DNA of 64,000 bases, from positions 59,510 through 123,509 of the forward strand of contig NZ_FOMA01000003.1 in NCBI RefSeq assembly GCF_900112495.1, in the 5' to 3' direction. This stretch comes from Bacillus sp. OV322. GTDB taxonomy: Bacteria; Bacillota; Bacilli; Bacillales; DSM-1321. Positions 53,832-62,983 of this stretch are shown here, piece after piece (position 1 is the first letter of the stretch; every line of letters starts with the position of its first letter). Below the pieces are notes generated by a model that saw only the letters and a list, made by a program, of their open reading frames with translations, was not told the origin of the DNA and searched no databases. Position numbers and translations under genes: made by a program.

Positions 53832-54845
53832 TTGGTATTAGATATTTGGAAAAGTATTAAAGCAAAGCAGTTTGCCCCTGTGTACCTGGTATATGGGACA
53901 GAAGCTTACCTGATAAACGAAACAAAGCAGCTTTTTTTGCAGCATGCACTTACAGAAGAGGAGATTGATTTTAACTTTGCTCAGTTTGATTTAGAAGAAA
54001 CTCCAATAGAAACAGCCCTTGAAGACGTTGAAACACTCCCTTTTATGGGAGATCGGCGTCTTGTTTTCATGCAGAACCCATTCTTTTTGACTGCGGAGAA
54101 AACAAAATCAAGAATTGAGCATCAGGTAAAAAGGCTTGAGGAATATTTATCGAATCCTGCCCCTTATTCAATTGTTGTGCTAACGGCTCCTTACGAAAAG
54201 TTGGATGAGCGGAAAAAAATCACTAAGGAGCTTAAAAGGAAGGCAGTTCTTGTCGAAGCGAAAAAACTGAATGATCATGAACTGAAGGCGTGGATCAGGG
54301 AAAGGGCAGCCATTTCGCATGTGCAGATTGATGAAAATGCCATCGACTTATTGCTCGAACTTGCTGGGACAAACCTTATGCAGCTTACCAGCGAAATTGA
54401 TAAAATGGCTTTGTATGCGGATGACGAAAAAAGGATAGATACTCTGGTTGTTGAAAAGCTTGTTGCTAAATCACTGGAACAAAATATTTTCACGCTTGTA
54501 GATTATGTTCTGCAGCGGAACATTGAGGGTGCGATAACCATTTATCGTGACCTTCTGCGGCAGAATGAAGAACCGATTAAAATCCTGAGCGTAATTGCAG
54601 GACAAATCCGCATGCTGTACCAGGTAAAGGAGCTGTCAAGGCAGGGCTACAGCCAGCAGAAGATTGCTTCAGCGCTTAAGGTCCATCCTTACCGGGTGAA
54701 GCTCGCTGCCGCAAAAACAAACACATTTCTGGAAAAAGAACTCCTGGCCATTGTGAAAGATCTTGCCGAAGCCGATTATAAAATAAAAACGGGCCAGGCT
54801 GACAAAGCACTCACACTGGAACTGCTGCTTTTAAAAATGAGGTAA
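53832..54845 (+). CDS. holA: DNA polymerase III subunit delta
   Basis: Clamp-loader subunit that opens the sliding clamp (B. subtilis YqeN). 337 residues. Typical features are FAPVYLVYGTEAYLINETKQ at the N terminus, LPFMGDRRLVFM, and the lid and C-terminal domains with NIFTLVDYVLQRN and the collar helices (LSVIAGQIRMLYQVKELS). TTG 53832 follows AGAGGCGG. Single-gene unit. Confidence 0.94.
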   Translation: MVLDIWKSIKAKQFAPVYLVYGTEAYLINETKQLFLQHALTEEEIDFNFAQFDLEETPIETALEDVETLPFMGDRRLVFMQNPFFLTAEKTKSRIEHQVKRLEEYLSNPAPYSIVVLTAPYEKLDERKKITKELKRKAVLVEAKKLNDHELKAWIRERAAISHVQIDENAIDLLLELAGTNLMQLTSEIDKMALYADDEKRIDTLVVEKLVAKSLEQNIFTLVDYVLQRNIEGAITIYRDLLRQNEEPIKILSVIAGQIRMLYQVKELSRQGYSQQKIASALKVHPYRVKLAAAKTNTFLEKELLAIVKDLAEADYKIKTGQADKALTLELLLLKMR

Positions 54846-54922
54846 TTCTGCGTAGGGCTAGCTGAAACCGTCATAATTAGGACAAGCTATTAAAGTCATT
54901 AAAGGATAGCCTTTGCTAAATT

Positions 54923-55020
54923 GGCCGGCAGATTTCCGCTGCAGGTGCTTCGCTTTCCGCGGGGTCTCACCTGCCACGCTGATCCAGCAGGAGTCTCGCA
55001 CCTTTCGCTCCAATCCGCCT
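54923..55020. repeat. Interspersed repeat family 1, copy D (internally deleted)
   Basis: Keeps GATTTCCGCTGCAGGTGCTT, CGCTTTCCGCGGGG, TCTCACCTGCCACGCTGATC and AGTCTCGCACC but lacks the central GGCAGGCGGTGAGCCTCCTC block and both ends. Confidence 0.8.
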
Positions 55021-55048
55021 ATTTCTGTTTGAATAGTAACCAGCAATC

Positions 55049-55091
55049 AAAAAGCCAGCTTCCTTATGTCTTAAGGAAGCTGGCTTTTTTA
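55049..55091. terminator. Bidirectional terminator between holA and the DUF2691 gene
   Basis: AAAAGCCAGCTTCCTTA / TAAGGAAGCTGGCTTTT, a long perfect stem with A run before and T run after, fitting both holA and the minus-strand gene. Confidence 0.93.
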
Positions 55092-55111
55092 TAAGCTAAA
55101 ATCAGTTATTA

Positions 55112-55576
55112 TCACACTGATAGCCTTGTTCTTGTATCGTTTTTATCTGTAATATAGTTGAGGCTATTAAAACCTTTTAATTTCGCATTTTGATATAAGC
55201 CTTCGAGTTTTGCCTTGTCTTTACAATAAATTGTTACATATATAGAATCAACAACTAAAAGCACGAGCTGACAATTGCTGTTTACATATTCATCATACGT
55301 TTCAATATGTAATGGATTCTTCCCTTTCGGATAGGCTTGTAAATTTACAAAGATGAGATAATATTTATTTTCTTCCAAAAGTTCTCTGAGAAATAAGCTA
55401 TCCATCCCGTTCATCTCTTCTGGGAAAAGTGGTTCCCGTAACTCTTTATTCTCCACTAAATAGGATTCTTCGTCAGCGCTTAACCAAACGAATTCAGTAA
55501 TTTCAAAGGGAGTTAATACCTTCCAAAGAAAACTTCCATATTCATTGGGAATTTCGAAAGTTATACCTCGTTTCAT
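55112..55576 (-). CDS. DUF2691 family protein
   Basis: A 154-residue soluble protein starting MKRGITFEIPNEYGSFLWKV, a typical DUF2691 opening. The rest is mixed alpha/beta with QLVLLVVDSIYVTIYCKDKA. The function is unknown. Minus-strand ribosome binding site AGGAGGAG. The family occurs in Bacillus, mostly as scattered single genes; here it sits as an insertion between holA and rpsT, next to a repeat copy. Confidence 0.75.
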   Translation of the reverse strand: MKRGITFEIPNEYGSFLWKVLTPFEITEFVWLSADEESYLVENKELREPLFPEEMNGMDSLFLRELLEENKYYLIFVNLQAYPKGKNPLHIETYDEYVNSNCQLVLLVVDSIYVTIYCKDKAKLEGLYQNAKLKGFNSLNYITDKNDTRTRLSV

Positions 55577-55684
55577 TTTTCATCTCCTCCTTTATTTAAC
55601 AAGGAAAAGCAACGTTATAACTATTGCAAAATGACCAGAAAAGCATTTGGCTGGGGGCTGCAATGCTTGTTAATAATGAATAAT

Positions 55685-55722
55685 GCAAAAAGGTGACGGC
55701 CATATGGCTGTCACCTTTTTGC
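55685..55722 (-). terminator. Terminator of rpsT
   Basis: GCAAAAAGGTGACGGCCATA reads as one arm and TATGGCTGTCACCTTTTTGC as the other, around a central ATAT palindrome. T run on the minus strand. Confidence 0.92.
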
Positions 55723-55766
55723 AGCGTGAAAAAAACGACCCGGGTGGATCGTTCATTGAGCATTCA

Positions 55767-56030
55767 TTAAGCGTTTAAAGAGTTAAGTCTTTTCGTTAAA
55801 CGAGATTTTTTACGGGCTGCCGCATTTTTATGGATTAATCCTTTAGATGCAGCCTTGTCTAATTTTTTAGAAGCAGCTAATAGAGCTTCTTTTGCATTGT
55901 CTGCACTGTTAGCTAATGCAGTTTCAGCGACTTTCACTGAAGAGCGCATGTTAGACTTTACAGTTGCGTTTTGAGCGCGGTTAGTATCGCTTGTTTTTAC
56001 GCGTTTAATTGCAGATTTAATGTTTGGCAT
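55767..56030 (-). CDS. rpsT: 30S ribosomal protein S20
   Basis: Primary 16S rRNA-binding protein. 87 residues, Lys/Ala-rich helices: [20 protein letters not shown] at the start and [18 protein letters not shown] at the end. Minus-strand GGAGGTGAACGG selects ATG 56030 over the GTG three codons upstream, which overlaps that site. Located between holA and gpr as in B. subtilis. Confidence 0.96.
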   Translation of the reverse strand: MPNIKSAIKRVKTSDTNRAQNATVKSNMRSSVKVAETALANSADNAKEALLAASKKLDKAASKGLIHKNAAARKKSRLTKRLNSLNA

Positions 56031-56241
56031 TCCGTTCACCTCCTACACAAGAAATCGAGATTATATGAACTCGACTTTTCAAATCTATACCAAATAGCAC
56101 AAGTGATATTTTATCAGACTGCTCCCTATAATGCAATACTCTGAATCAGAATCGAAAAGGAATTATTTTTTTAAGACCAAGCTTTATCTCGTTACATATC
56201 ATTGTATCAAAAGAATCGAGAATAAAAAAGCAATATCGGAA

Positions 56242-56272
56242 GAATGTTTATAAGAAAGTATGGAGAATACTA
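56242..56272 (+). promoter_or_regulatory. Candidate sigma-G promoter of gpr
   Basis: GAATG (56242-56246) resembles the sigma-G -35 GNATR, and AATACTA (56266-56272) resembles -10 CATACTA, with a 19-base gap, one longer than ideal. gpr is a forespore gene, so the assignment fits. Confidence 0.45.
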
Positions 56273-56308
56273 GATTATATTCTTTTACAGATGGGAGAAC
56301 AAGCTTTG

Positions 56309-57427
56309 ATGAAAAAGAAATTGGATGTTAGCCAATATTCAGTACGGACAGATCTTGCTGTAGAGGCAAGGGAGCTTGTCATGGACAAGAATGGAGTTGC
56401 GGGTGAAAAAGATGTTTCTCATATTGAAGGTGTCATCATTAAGGAAAAGGATGTTGATGACCTGAAAATTTCTTTGATAGAAGTAACAGCTGAAGGCGAA
56501 AAGCATATTGGCAAAAAGCCAGGCAGCTATTTAACGATTGAAGTACAGGGAATCCGGCAGCAAAATACGGAAACCCAGCGTAAGGTAGAGCAAGTATTTG
56601 CTAGTGAGCTTGGAAGTTTTATAAAAGGAATGGGCATCACAAAAGACAGCAGCTGCCTTGTAGTCGGACTTGGGAACTGGAATGTGACTCCTGATGCTTT
56701 AGGGCCGGCAGTAGTGGAAAATCTTGTGGTTACCAGGCATTTATTTCAGCTTCAGCCGGAATCCGTCGAGGAGGGATACAGGCCAGTAAGCGGTATTGCT
56801 CCTGGAGTTATGGGAATTACAGGTATCGAGACCAGTGATATCATCCTTGGGGTGATTGAAAAAAGCAAGCCGGACTTTCTCATTGTGGTGGATGCGCTCG
56901 CCGCACGCTCTCTTGAGAGAGTCAATGCCACAATCCAGATTTCAGATACAGGCATTCACCCAGGCTCTGGAGTTGGAAATAAAAGAAAAGAGCTCAGTAA
57001 AGAATCGCTGGGAATTCCAGTCATCGCTGTAGGTGTGCCAACTGTAGTGGACGCGGTTACGATTACGAGTGATACGATTGACTATATTTTGAAGCATTTT
57101 GGCAGCGAGCTAAAAGAGGGTGACAGGCCGTCAAGGGCACTCGCTCCTGCAGGGTTCAGTTTTGGGAAAAAGAAAAAACTGACTGATGAAGATTTGCCTG
57201 ATGAACAGCACAGGCAGACCTTTTTGGGCATCATTGGCACCCTTGGAGAAGATGAAAAAAGGAAACTTATCCATGAAGTGCTTTCGCCTATCGGACATAA
57301 TCTGATGGTGACGCCTAAGGAAGTGGATGTATTCATAGAGGATATGGCCAATTTACTAGCGAACGGATTGAATGCAGCCCTCCATGAAGCCATCAACCAG
57401 GGGAATACTGGCTACTATACGCGCTAA
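56309..57427 (+). CDS. gpr: Germination protease
   Basis: Aspartic-like protease (A25) that degrades small acid-soluble spore proteins during germination. 372 residues with an N-terminal propeptide of about 16 residues ([20 protein letters not shown] is cleaved near the RTDLA region). The conserved core has [27 protein letters not shown], and [25 protein letters not shown] supports ATG 56309; ATG 56291 has no site. Followed by spoIIP. Confidence 0.95.
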   Translation: MKKKLDVSQYSVRTDLAVEARELVMDKNGVAGEKDVSHIEGVIIKEKDVDDLKISLIEVTAEGEKHIGKKPGSYLTIEVQGIRQQNTETQRKVEQVFASELGSFIKGMGITKDSSCLVVGLGNWNVTPDALGPAVVENLVVTRHLFQLQPESVEEGYRPVSGIAPGVMGITGIETSDIILGVIEKSKPDFLIVVDALAARSLERVNATIQISDTGIHPGSGVGNKRKELSKESLGIPVIAVGVPTVVDAVTITSDTIDYILKHFGSELKEGDRPSRALAPAGFSFGKKKKLTDEDLPDEQHRQTFLGIIGTLGEDEKRKLIHEVLSPIGHNLMVTPKEVDVFIEDMANLLANGLNAALHEAINQGNTGYYTR

Positions 57428-57519
57428 AGAGACTAGCTTTTTCAAAAAACCCGTTCTACTTCTTCTAGTATCTTCATAAGCATTACTAGACAAGCTTTAG
57501 AAAGGGTGACAAAGAAAAG

Positions 57520-58719
57520 ATGCGAAGAAACCGGCATATAGGTATGATCACAGTTATCAATGGCTCAACGATTATTAAGGGTTTTCTTTCGATTCTGGTT
57601 CTGCTTCTTTTCATTTTTTCGGCGAGCGGGGTTCTCACATCTCTGCGGCCAGAATATAGGATTTCATCCGGTTCGGTAAATTCGGTTGCCAACCAATTTT
57701 CAGGAAAAATGCTCTTCTCCATGCTGGCGAGCGAAAATCATTACTTTTTTAACGCACTCCCTGGTGGAGAGCCTGCTGTTAGCGTGACTCCCCAGCTTTT
57801 AAAGCTGACAACTAATATTTCCATGGATGACCCCAGAAGCCTTCTAGGCAGGGAGCTGCCAGGCTTCTCGATATTTGATACGGAAATCCTTGTAGCAGGA
57901 AAAGGGACAAACTATACCAATATGCCTTATGAATCATCGCCTCCAGGTGATGTAGCGGAAAATGGAAAGGATGCTGCACTCCAGAATGTGGATCAAATAA
58001 AAGAACCGCAAAAGCAGGCATCCCAGGATCCTAAGATGACCACTGGCGGGCGAAAAGTGGTTTTGATATATAATTCGCACAACAGGGAATCCTTTCTGCC
58101 TTATCTCAAAGGTGTGACAGATCCGAATATGGCGAGCCATTCAAAAATCAATGTAACCAAGCTGACTGATAAGCTTGTACAGGATCTAAATGATAAGGGA
58201 ATAGGATCACAGGCCAGCAAAACAGATATCCTTGCAAGGCTTAATCAAAAAGGTCTGAAATATTCCAGGTCCTATCAGGAGGAAAGAGGCGTCTTGCAGA
58301 CGATGATCGCCTCCAATAAGAATCTTCAGTATTTTGTCGATATCCACCGGGACTCGAGGCGCAAAAAAGACACGACTATTGTACTGAACGGAAAAAGCTA
58401 TGCCAAGATTGCTTTTGTAATTGGAGGGAAAAATGCCAATTATGAAAAAAACGCTGCACTCGCAAGCAAGATGCATAAGGCGCTTGATAAAAAATATCCC
58501 GGATTATCAAGGGGAGTGCTGCTGAAAAAGGACAAGGGCGACAATGGTGTGTATAACCAGGATCTTTCCTCGAATGCCATGCTTATTGAAATTGGCGGAG
58601 TGGATAATAATTTCGATGAAATGTACCGGACAATTAATGCCTTTGCAGATGCATTCAGTGAAATTTACTGGGATGCTAAATCCGTAAGCGGATCATCAGG
58701 CAGTCCGGCAGCAAAATAA
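57520..58719 (+). CDS. spoIIP: Stage II sporulation protein SpoIIP
   Basis: Peptidoglycan amidase and endopeptidase that works with SpoIID and SpoIIM in engulfment. 399 residues: N-terminal membrane anchor (about 19-36), an extracytoplasmic linker, and the SpoIIP catalytic domain with VLIYNSHNRESFLPYL (zinc His), VDIHRDS and LIEIGGVDNN. GAAAGGGTGAC lies ahead of ATG 57520. Confidence 0.95.
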   Translation: MRRNRHIGMITVINGSTIIKGFLSILVLLLFIFSASGVLTSLRPEYRISSGSVNSVANQFSGKMLFSMLASENHYFFNALPGGEPAVSVTPQLLKLTTNISMDDPRSLLGRELPGFSIFDTEILVAGKGTNYTNMPYESSPPGDVAENGKDAALQNVDQIKEPQKQASQDPKMTTGGRKVVLIYNSHNRESFLPYLKGVTDPNMASHSKINVTKLTDKLVQDLNDKGIGSQASKTDILARLNQKGLKYSRSYQEERGVLQTMIASNKNLQYFVDIHRDSRRKKDTTIVLNGKSYAKIAFVIGGKNANYEKNAALASKMHKALDKKYPGLSRGVLLKKDKGDNGVYNQDLSSNAMLIEIGGVDNNFDEMYRTINAFADAFSEIYWDAKSVSGSSGSPAAK

Positions 58720-58740
58720 CCGCAGAAAGGAGCTGTTTCC

Positions 58741-59076
58741 ATGTTTCGGTTTTCAATGAAATGTCTAGGCGTAACACTTATCTTATTCCTTGGGGTCCTG
58801 ATCGGCATGCAGTATGCCAATCAGGGAATGAAAACGATGAAAGGCTTCAATGACCCTAAGCTGTACAGTGCATTCACAGTGAAGGAATCCAAAAAGGGCA
58901 ATATGGAAGCAGCCATTCTCGGCGAAAAAGTAACCAGCCACGACCTTGAAAAAAAGAAAGAAAAGCTCCAGCAGCTTAAAGCCTACAATGTTTTTTCATC
59001 GGCAGGAAAGCAGCTGTCCCAATCTTTGACAAGTCTCTTTGAAAAAACGGCAGATAAAATAGGCGGCACCCGCTGA
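58741..59076 (+). CDS. yqxA: YqxA family protein (DUF3679)
   Basis: A 111-residue protein with an N-terminal membrane segment at about 8-24 and a charged, helical remainder. The DUF3679/YqxA family is confined to spore formers and lies behind spoIIP in B. subtilis too. AAAGGAGC lies ahead of ATG 58741. The function is unknown. Confidence 0.85.
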   Translation: MFRFSMKCLGVTLILFLGVLIGMQYANQGMKTMKGFNDPKLYSAFTVKESKKGNMEAAILGEKVTSHDLEKKKEKLQQLKAYNVFSSAGKQLSQSLTSLFEKTADKIGGTR

Positions 59077-59124
59077 AAAAGCTGGAATCAGAAACCACTT
59101 GTGATATTGGTTTCTTTTTTTTGA

Positions 59125-59371
59125 AAGGGGGCTGATTTACGCTTCAGGATGCTCGCTTTCCGCGGGGCAGGCGGTGAGCCTCCTCGGCTTTGCCTGCGGG
59201 GTCTCACCTTTCCTGCTGATCCCGCAGGAGTCTCGCACCTTACGCTCCAATCAGCTCTGTTTAATAATGTGATTGCCTTACAAAACTTATTAAAAACTTC
59301 AATATTCAAGAAAGGCTGTTTTCGTAAACTGTGTGCTGAACAAGGGGGCTGATTTCCGGTTCAGAAAGCTC
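59125..59371. repeat. Interspersed repeat family 1, copy E plus head fragment
   Basis: Copy E begins in the middle (GGGGGCTGATTTACGCTTCA) and carries the full core to about 59310. It is followed at once by the head of another copy, AAGGCTGTTTTCGTAAACTG to about 59371. The 5' end of copy E is missing. Confidence 0.85.
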
Positions 59372-59391
59372 TTGTTCCTGTTAGCCCCTTT

Positions 59392-59762
59392 CTTCAGCGC
59401 CTAGCTTGCTGTGCAAAAGACCGCCTGTGCCAGGAAGGCAAAGAGCAGCCTTCTGGTCCCGTGCGCCTATTTGCTTCGCAAGCTGGACAGGCGCTTCCGC
59501 TTTTCTTGTTGTCTGGCTTCAGCGCCTAGCCTGCTGTGCAAAAGACCGCACGTGCCAGGAAGGCAAAGGGCAGCCTTCCAGTCCCATGCGCCTATTTGCT
59601 TCGCAAGCTAACAAGGCGCTTCCGCTTTTCTTGATGTCTGGCTTCAGCGCCTAGCTTGCTGTGCAAAAGACCGCATGTGCCAGGAAGGCAAAGAGCAGCC
59701 TTCCAGTCCCATGCGCCTATTTGCTTCGCAAGCTGAACAGGCGCTTCCGCTTTTCTTGTTGA
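59392..59762. repeat. Three tandem copies of a 125-bp element (repeat family 2)
   Basis: Units start at 59392, 59517 and 59642, an exact 125-base period. Each unit runs CTTCAGCGCCTAGCTTGCTG, GTGCAAAAGACCGC, CCAGGAAGGCAAAGAGCAGC, CTATTTGCTTCGCAAGCT and GGCGCTTCCGCTTTTCTTG. Differences between units are few. A fragment of the same element is at 32784-32855. The frame upstream of lepA that runs through them is not a gene. Confidence 0.93.
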
Positions 59763-59787
59763 ATCTCTCTTTTTGTACTGCTATAAT
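59759..59787 (+). promoter_or_regulatory. lepA promoter at the edge of the tandem repeat
   Basis: TTGAAT (59759-59764), 17-base spacer, TATAAT (59782-59787). The -35 box straddles the end of the third 125-bp unit. Confidence 0.75.
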
Positions 59788-59827
59788 CAAAAATAGTGCA
59801 TTGTGTCGACAAGTAGGAGTGAATGTT

Positions 59828-61663
59828 ATGAATAGAGAAGAAAAGTTAAAGAGGCAATCTAAAATTCGTAACTTTTCGATTATTGCTCATATTGACCATG
59901 GTAAATCTACATTGGCGGATCGTATTTTAGAAAAGACGAACGCTTTGGCTCAGCGCGAGATGAAGAGCCAGCTTTTGGATTCGATGGATCTTGAGCGTGA
60001 ACGGGGAATTACGATTAAATTAAATGCTGTTCAATTAAGATATACAGCCAAGGATGGAGAAGAGTATATTTTCCATCTGATTGATACACCAGGGCATGTA
60101 GACTTCACTTATGAAGTATCGCGAAGCCTTGCTGCCTGTGAAGGAGCGGTCCTAGTTGTGGATGCTGCCCAGGGAATTGAGGCGCAGACTCTGGCCAATG
60201 TGTATCTGGCTTTGGATAATAACCTGGAGATTATCCCGGTTATCAATAAGATCGATTTGCCAAGTGCCGATCCTGAACGGGTCCGCGGCGAAATTGAAGA
60301 TGTAATCGGACTGGATGCGAGCGATGCTGTTCTTGCCTCTGCAAAAGCAGGGATTGGGATTGAAGATATCCTTGAGCAGGTTGTGGAACTTGTTCCTGCC
60401 CCGCAAGGCGATCCGGAAGCACCTTTGAAGGCGCTGATTTTTGACAGCTTGTATGATGCTTACCGCGGAGTTGTTGCATACATCCGTATAGTTGAAGGCT
60501 CTGTTAAAGTCGGCGATAAAATTAAAATGATGGCGACGGGAAAAGAATTCGAAGTCATCGAGCTAGGGGTTTTCACTCCTAAAGCTAAGCAGCTGGATGA
60601 ATTGACTGTGGGAGATGTAGGTTTCCTGACAGCTGCCATTAAAAATGTCGGCGATACTCACGTGGGGGATACGATTACAGGTGCCAAGAATAGCGCTGCT
60701 GAAGCACTGCCCGGCTACCGTAAATTGAACCCGATGGTATACTGCGGTTTGTATCCGATTGATTCAGCCCGTTTCAATGATTTAAGAGATGCACTGGAAA
60801 AGCTTGAATTGAATGATTCTGCGCTTCAGTTCGAACCGGAAACCTCCCAGGCCCTAGGCTTCGGATTCCGCTGCGGATTCCTTGGACTTCTTCATATGGA
60901 AATTATCCAGGAGCGTATTGAACGCGAATTTAAAATTGATTTGATTACAACAGCACCAAGTGTAATTTACGATGTTATCTTAACGGATGGCACGCAGCTG
61001 AAGGTGGATAACCCTTCCAATATGCCGGATCCCCAGAAAATAGACCGTGTGGAAGAACCTTATGTAAAAGCGACAATGATGGCACCTAATGAATTCGTTG
61101 GGGCGATTATGGAGCTTTGTCAGAATAAACGGGGAAATTTCATCGATATGCAGTATATGGATGAAAACCGTGTCAGCATTGTATATGAAGTTCCGCTTTC
61201 TGAAATTGTTTATGACTTCTTTGATCAATTGAAGTCCAATACAAGGGGTTACGCTTCATTTGATTATGAAATGATTGGCTATAAAACGTCCAAGCTTGTG
61301 AAAATGGATATCCTATTGAATGCAGAAACAGTTGATGCCTTAAGCTTTATTGTCCACAACGATTTCGCCTATGAACGCGGCAAGCTGATCGTTGACAAAC
61401 TTAAAGCATTGATTCCAAGACAGCAATTCGAGGTGCCGATACAGGCTGCCATCGGGCAAAAAATTGTAGCACGTTCAACAATCAGCGCCATGCGTAAAAA
61501 CGTGCTGGCAAAATGTTACGGCGGAGATATTTCCCGTAAACGTAAATTGCTTGAGAAGCAAAAAGAAGGTAAAAAGCGGATGAAGCAGGTTGGTTCCGTA
61601 GAAGTGCCGCAGGAAGCTTTCATGGCGGTTCTGAAAATGGACGACACGACTCCGAAAAAATAA
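59828..61663 (+). CDS. lepA: Elongation factor 4 (LepA)
   Basis: Ribosome-binding translational GTPase acting in back-translocation or initiation. 611 residues. G1 [11 protein letters not shown]3 DTPGHVDF, G4 NKIDLP are present, as is the C-terminal LepA-specific domain ending [25 protein letters not shown] supports ATG 59828; the longer frame upstream only reads through the tandem repeats. Confidence 0.97.
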   Translation: MNREEKLKRQSKIRNFSIIAHIDHGKSTLADRILEKTNALAQREMKSQLLDSMDLERERGITIKLNAVQLRYTAKDGEEYIFHLIDTPGHVDFTYEVSRSLAACEGAVLVVDAAQGIEAQTLANVYLALDNNLEIIPVINKIDLPSADPERVRGEIEDVIGLDASDAVLASAKAGIGIEDILEQVVELVPAPQGDPEAPLKALIFDSLYDAYRGVVAYIRIVEGSVKVGDKIKMMATGKEFEVIELGVFTPKAKQLDELTVGDVGFLTAAIKNVGDTHVGDTITGAKNSAAEALPGYRKLNPMVYCGLYPIDSARFNDLRDALEKLELNDSALQFEPETSQALGFGFRCGFLGLLHMEIIQERIEREFKIDLITTAPSVIYDVILTDGTQLKVDNPSNMPDPQKIDRVEEPYVKATMMAPNEFVGAIMELCQNKRGNFIDMQYMDENRVSIVYEVPLSEIVYDFFDQLKSNTRGYASFDYEMIGYKTSKLVKMDILLNAETVDALSFIVHNDFAYERGKLIVDKLKALIPRQQFEVPIQAAIGQKIVARSTISAMRKNVLAKCYGGDISRKRKLLEKQKEGKKRMKQVGSVEVPQEAFMAVLKMDDTTPKK

Positions 61664-61675
61664 ATAAGCCAAAAG

Positions 61676-61719
61676 AGAGGTTAGACCGGTCACAACTGAC
61701 ATCTAGCCTCTTTTTCTAT
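61676..61719 (+). terminator. Terminator after lepA
   Basis: GAGGTTAGA / TCTAGCCTC arms with a long loop, then TTTTTC. Confidence 0.8.
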
Positions 61720-61750
61720 CTTGTAAGCCAGACTAAAAGGTGTGATAACA

Positions 61751-62881
61751 ATGATTAAAAGTGCATATCTTCACATTCCGTTTTGTGAGCATATTTGCCA
61801 TTACTGCGATTTTAATAAAGTTTTCCTGCAGGGGCAGCCTGTAGATGAATATCTGAAGAGCATGAAAAAAGAAATGGAGCTCTCCCTCCGCAAATACACG
61901 GCCGGCAATCTTGACACTATTTTCGTCGGTGGAGGGACTCCTACTTCCTTAGATGAAAAACAGCTGGAATATTTGTGTGCATCTATTAAAGAAACCCTTC
62001 CTTTTAACGAAAATACTGAATACACGTTTGAAGCCAATCCTGGAGATTTATCGGCTGAGAAGCTGAAGGTGCTTTTTGACTCAGGTGTAAACAGGCTAAG
62101 CTTTGGGGTGCAGAGCTTTAATGATGAGCTATTAAAGAAGATTGGCAGAACACACAGGGCTTCAGATGTTTATGAAACACTTGAAAAAGCCAGAGCGGCT
62201 GGTTTTACTAATATCAGCATTGATTTAATATACGGTCTTCCGGGGCAGGAAATGGAAGACTTCAAAGATACTCTGAATAAGGCGATGGAGCTTTCGCTTC
62301 CTCACTTTTCAGGATATTCATTGATAGTTGAGCCAAAAACTGTTTTTTACAACCTTATGCAAAAAGGAAAGCTCAATCTGCCGCCGCAGGAACTGGAAGC
62401 ACGGATGTATGAGGTGCTGATGGAAACGATGGGCAAGCATGGCCTCCGTCAATATGAGATTTCGAACTTTGCAAAGCCTGGTTTTGAAAGCAGGCACAAT
62501 CTGACATACTGGAATAATGAAGAGTATTTCGGTTTTGGGGCAGGGGCTCACAGCTATACATCAGGGAAAAGAATTGCCAATTACGGACCTCTGAAAAAAT
62601 ACATGACCCCTATTGCAGAGGGAGAATTGCCTGCAATGGAGGAGCATACTGTTTCTATAAAAGAAAAAATGGAAGAAGAAATGTTTTTAGGCCTCCGAAA
62701 AGCAGAGGGCGTTTCACTTGCGCATTTCAGGGAAAAGTTTTCTGTAGAAATGAAGGAGATTTTCGGGAAACCGCTCGAAGAACAATTATCAAAAGGGCTG
62801 CTGGAAGAAAGAGCCGGCACCGTCCGTTTGACCCAACAGGGAAAGCTGCTGGGCAATGAAGTCTTTCAATCATTTTTATAA
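61751..62881 (+). CDS. hemW: Radical SAM coproporphyrinogen III oxidase-like protein HemW
   Basis: Radical SAM protein of the HemN/HemW family, 376 residues; HemW members act as heme chaperones rather than oxidases. The iron-sulfur motif CxxxCxxC is CEHICHYC at about residues 13-20, without the extra Cys of true HemN. Other landmarks are FVGGGTPTSL, RLSFGVQSFN and QYEISNFAKPG. AAAAGGTGAT supports ATG 61751 over GTG 61742. Sits between lepA and hrcA. Confidence 0.92.
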   Translation: MIKSAYLHIPFCEHICHYCDFNKVFLQGQPVDEYLKSMKKEMELSLRKYTAGNLDTIFVGGGTPTSLDEKQLEYLCASIKETLPFNENTEYTFEANPGDLSAEKLKVLFDSGVNRLSFGVQSFNDELLKKIGRTHRASDVYETLEKARAAGFTNISIDLIYGLPGQEMEDFKDTLNKAMELSLPHFSGYSLIVEPKTVFYNLMQKGKLNLPPQELEARMYEVLMETMGKHGLRQYEISNFAKPGFESRHNLTYWNNEEYFGFGAGAHSYTSGKRIANYGPLKKYMTPIAEGELPAMEEHTVSIKEKMEEEMFLGLRKAEGVSLAHFREKFSVEMKEIFGKPLEEQLSKGLLEERAGTVRLTQQGKLLGNEVFQSFL

Positions 62882-62902
62882 GAAAAAAGAAATGTTTATC
62901 CG

Positions 62903-62931
62903 TTGACATCATTGGCTTCATTTGTTAATTT
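62903..62931 (+). promoter_or_regulatory. Promoter of the hrcA heat-shock operon
   Basis: TTGACA (62903-62908), 17-base spacer, TAATTT (62926-62931). Transcription should begin at the CIRCE element. Confidence 0.75.
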
Positions 62932-62941
62932 ATTAGTAGTA

Positions 62942-62968
62942 TTAGCACTCAGTGGTATAGAGTGCTAA
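62942..62968 (+). promoter_or_regulatory. CIRCE operator
   Basis: TTAGCACTC (62942-62950), nine bases, GAGTGCTAA (62960-62968): a perfect CIRCE. HrcA binds it and represses its own operon (hrcA-grpE-dnaK-dnaJ) until heat shock. Confidence 0.97.
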
Positions 62969-62983
62969 CAGAGGTGATCAAAC

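Noticed and set aside
59392..59762. Regular repeats that could suggest a CRISPR array
   Set aside because: The period is 125 bases with the whole unit repeated and no unique spacers, so this is a plain tandem repeat.
59675..59827. N-terminal extension of LepA
   Set aside because: It translates the 125-bp repeats; the ribosome binding site and family length select ATG 59828.
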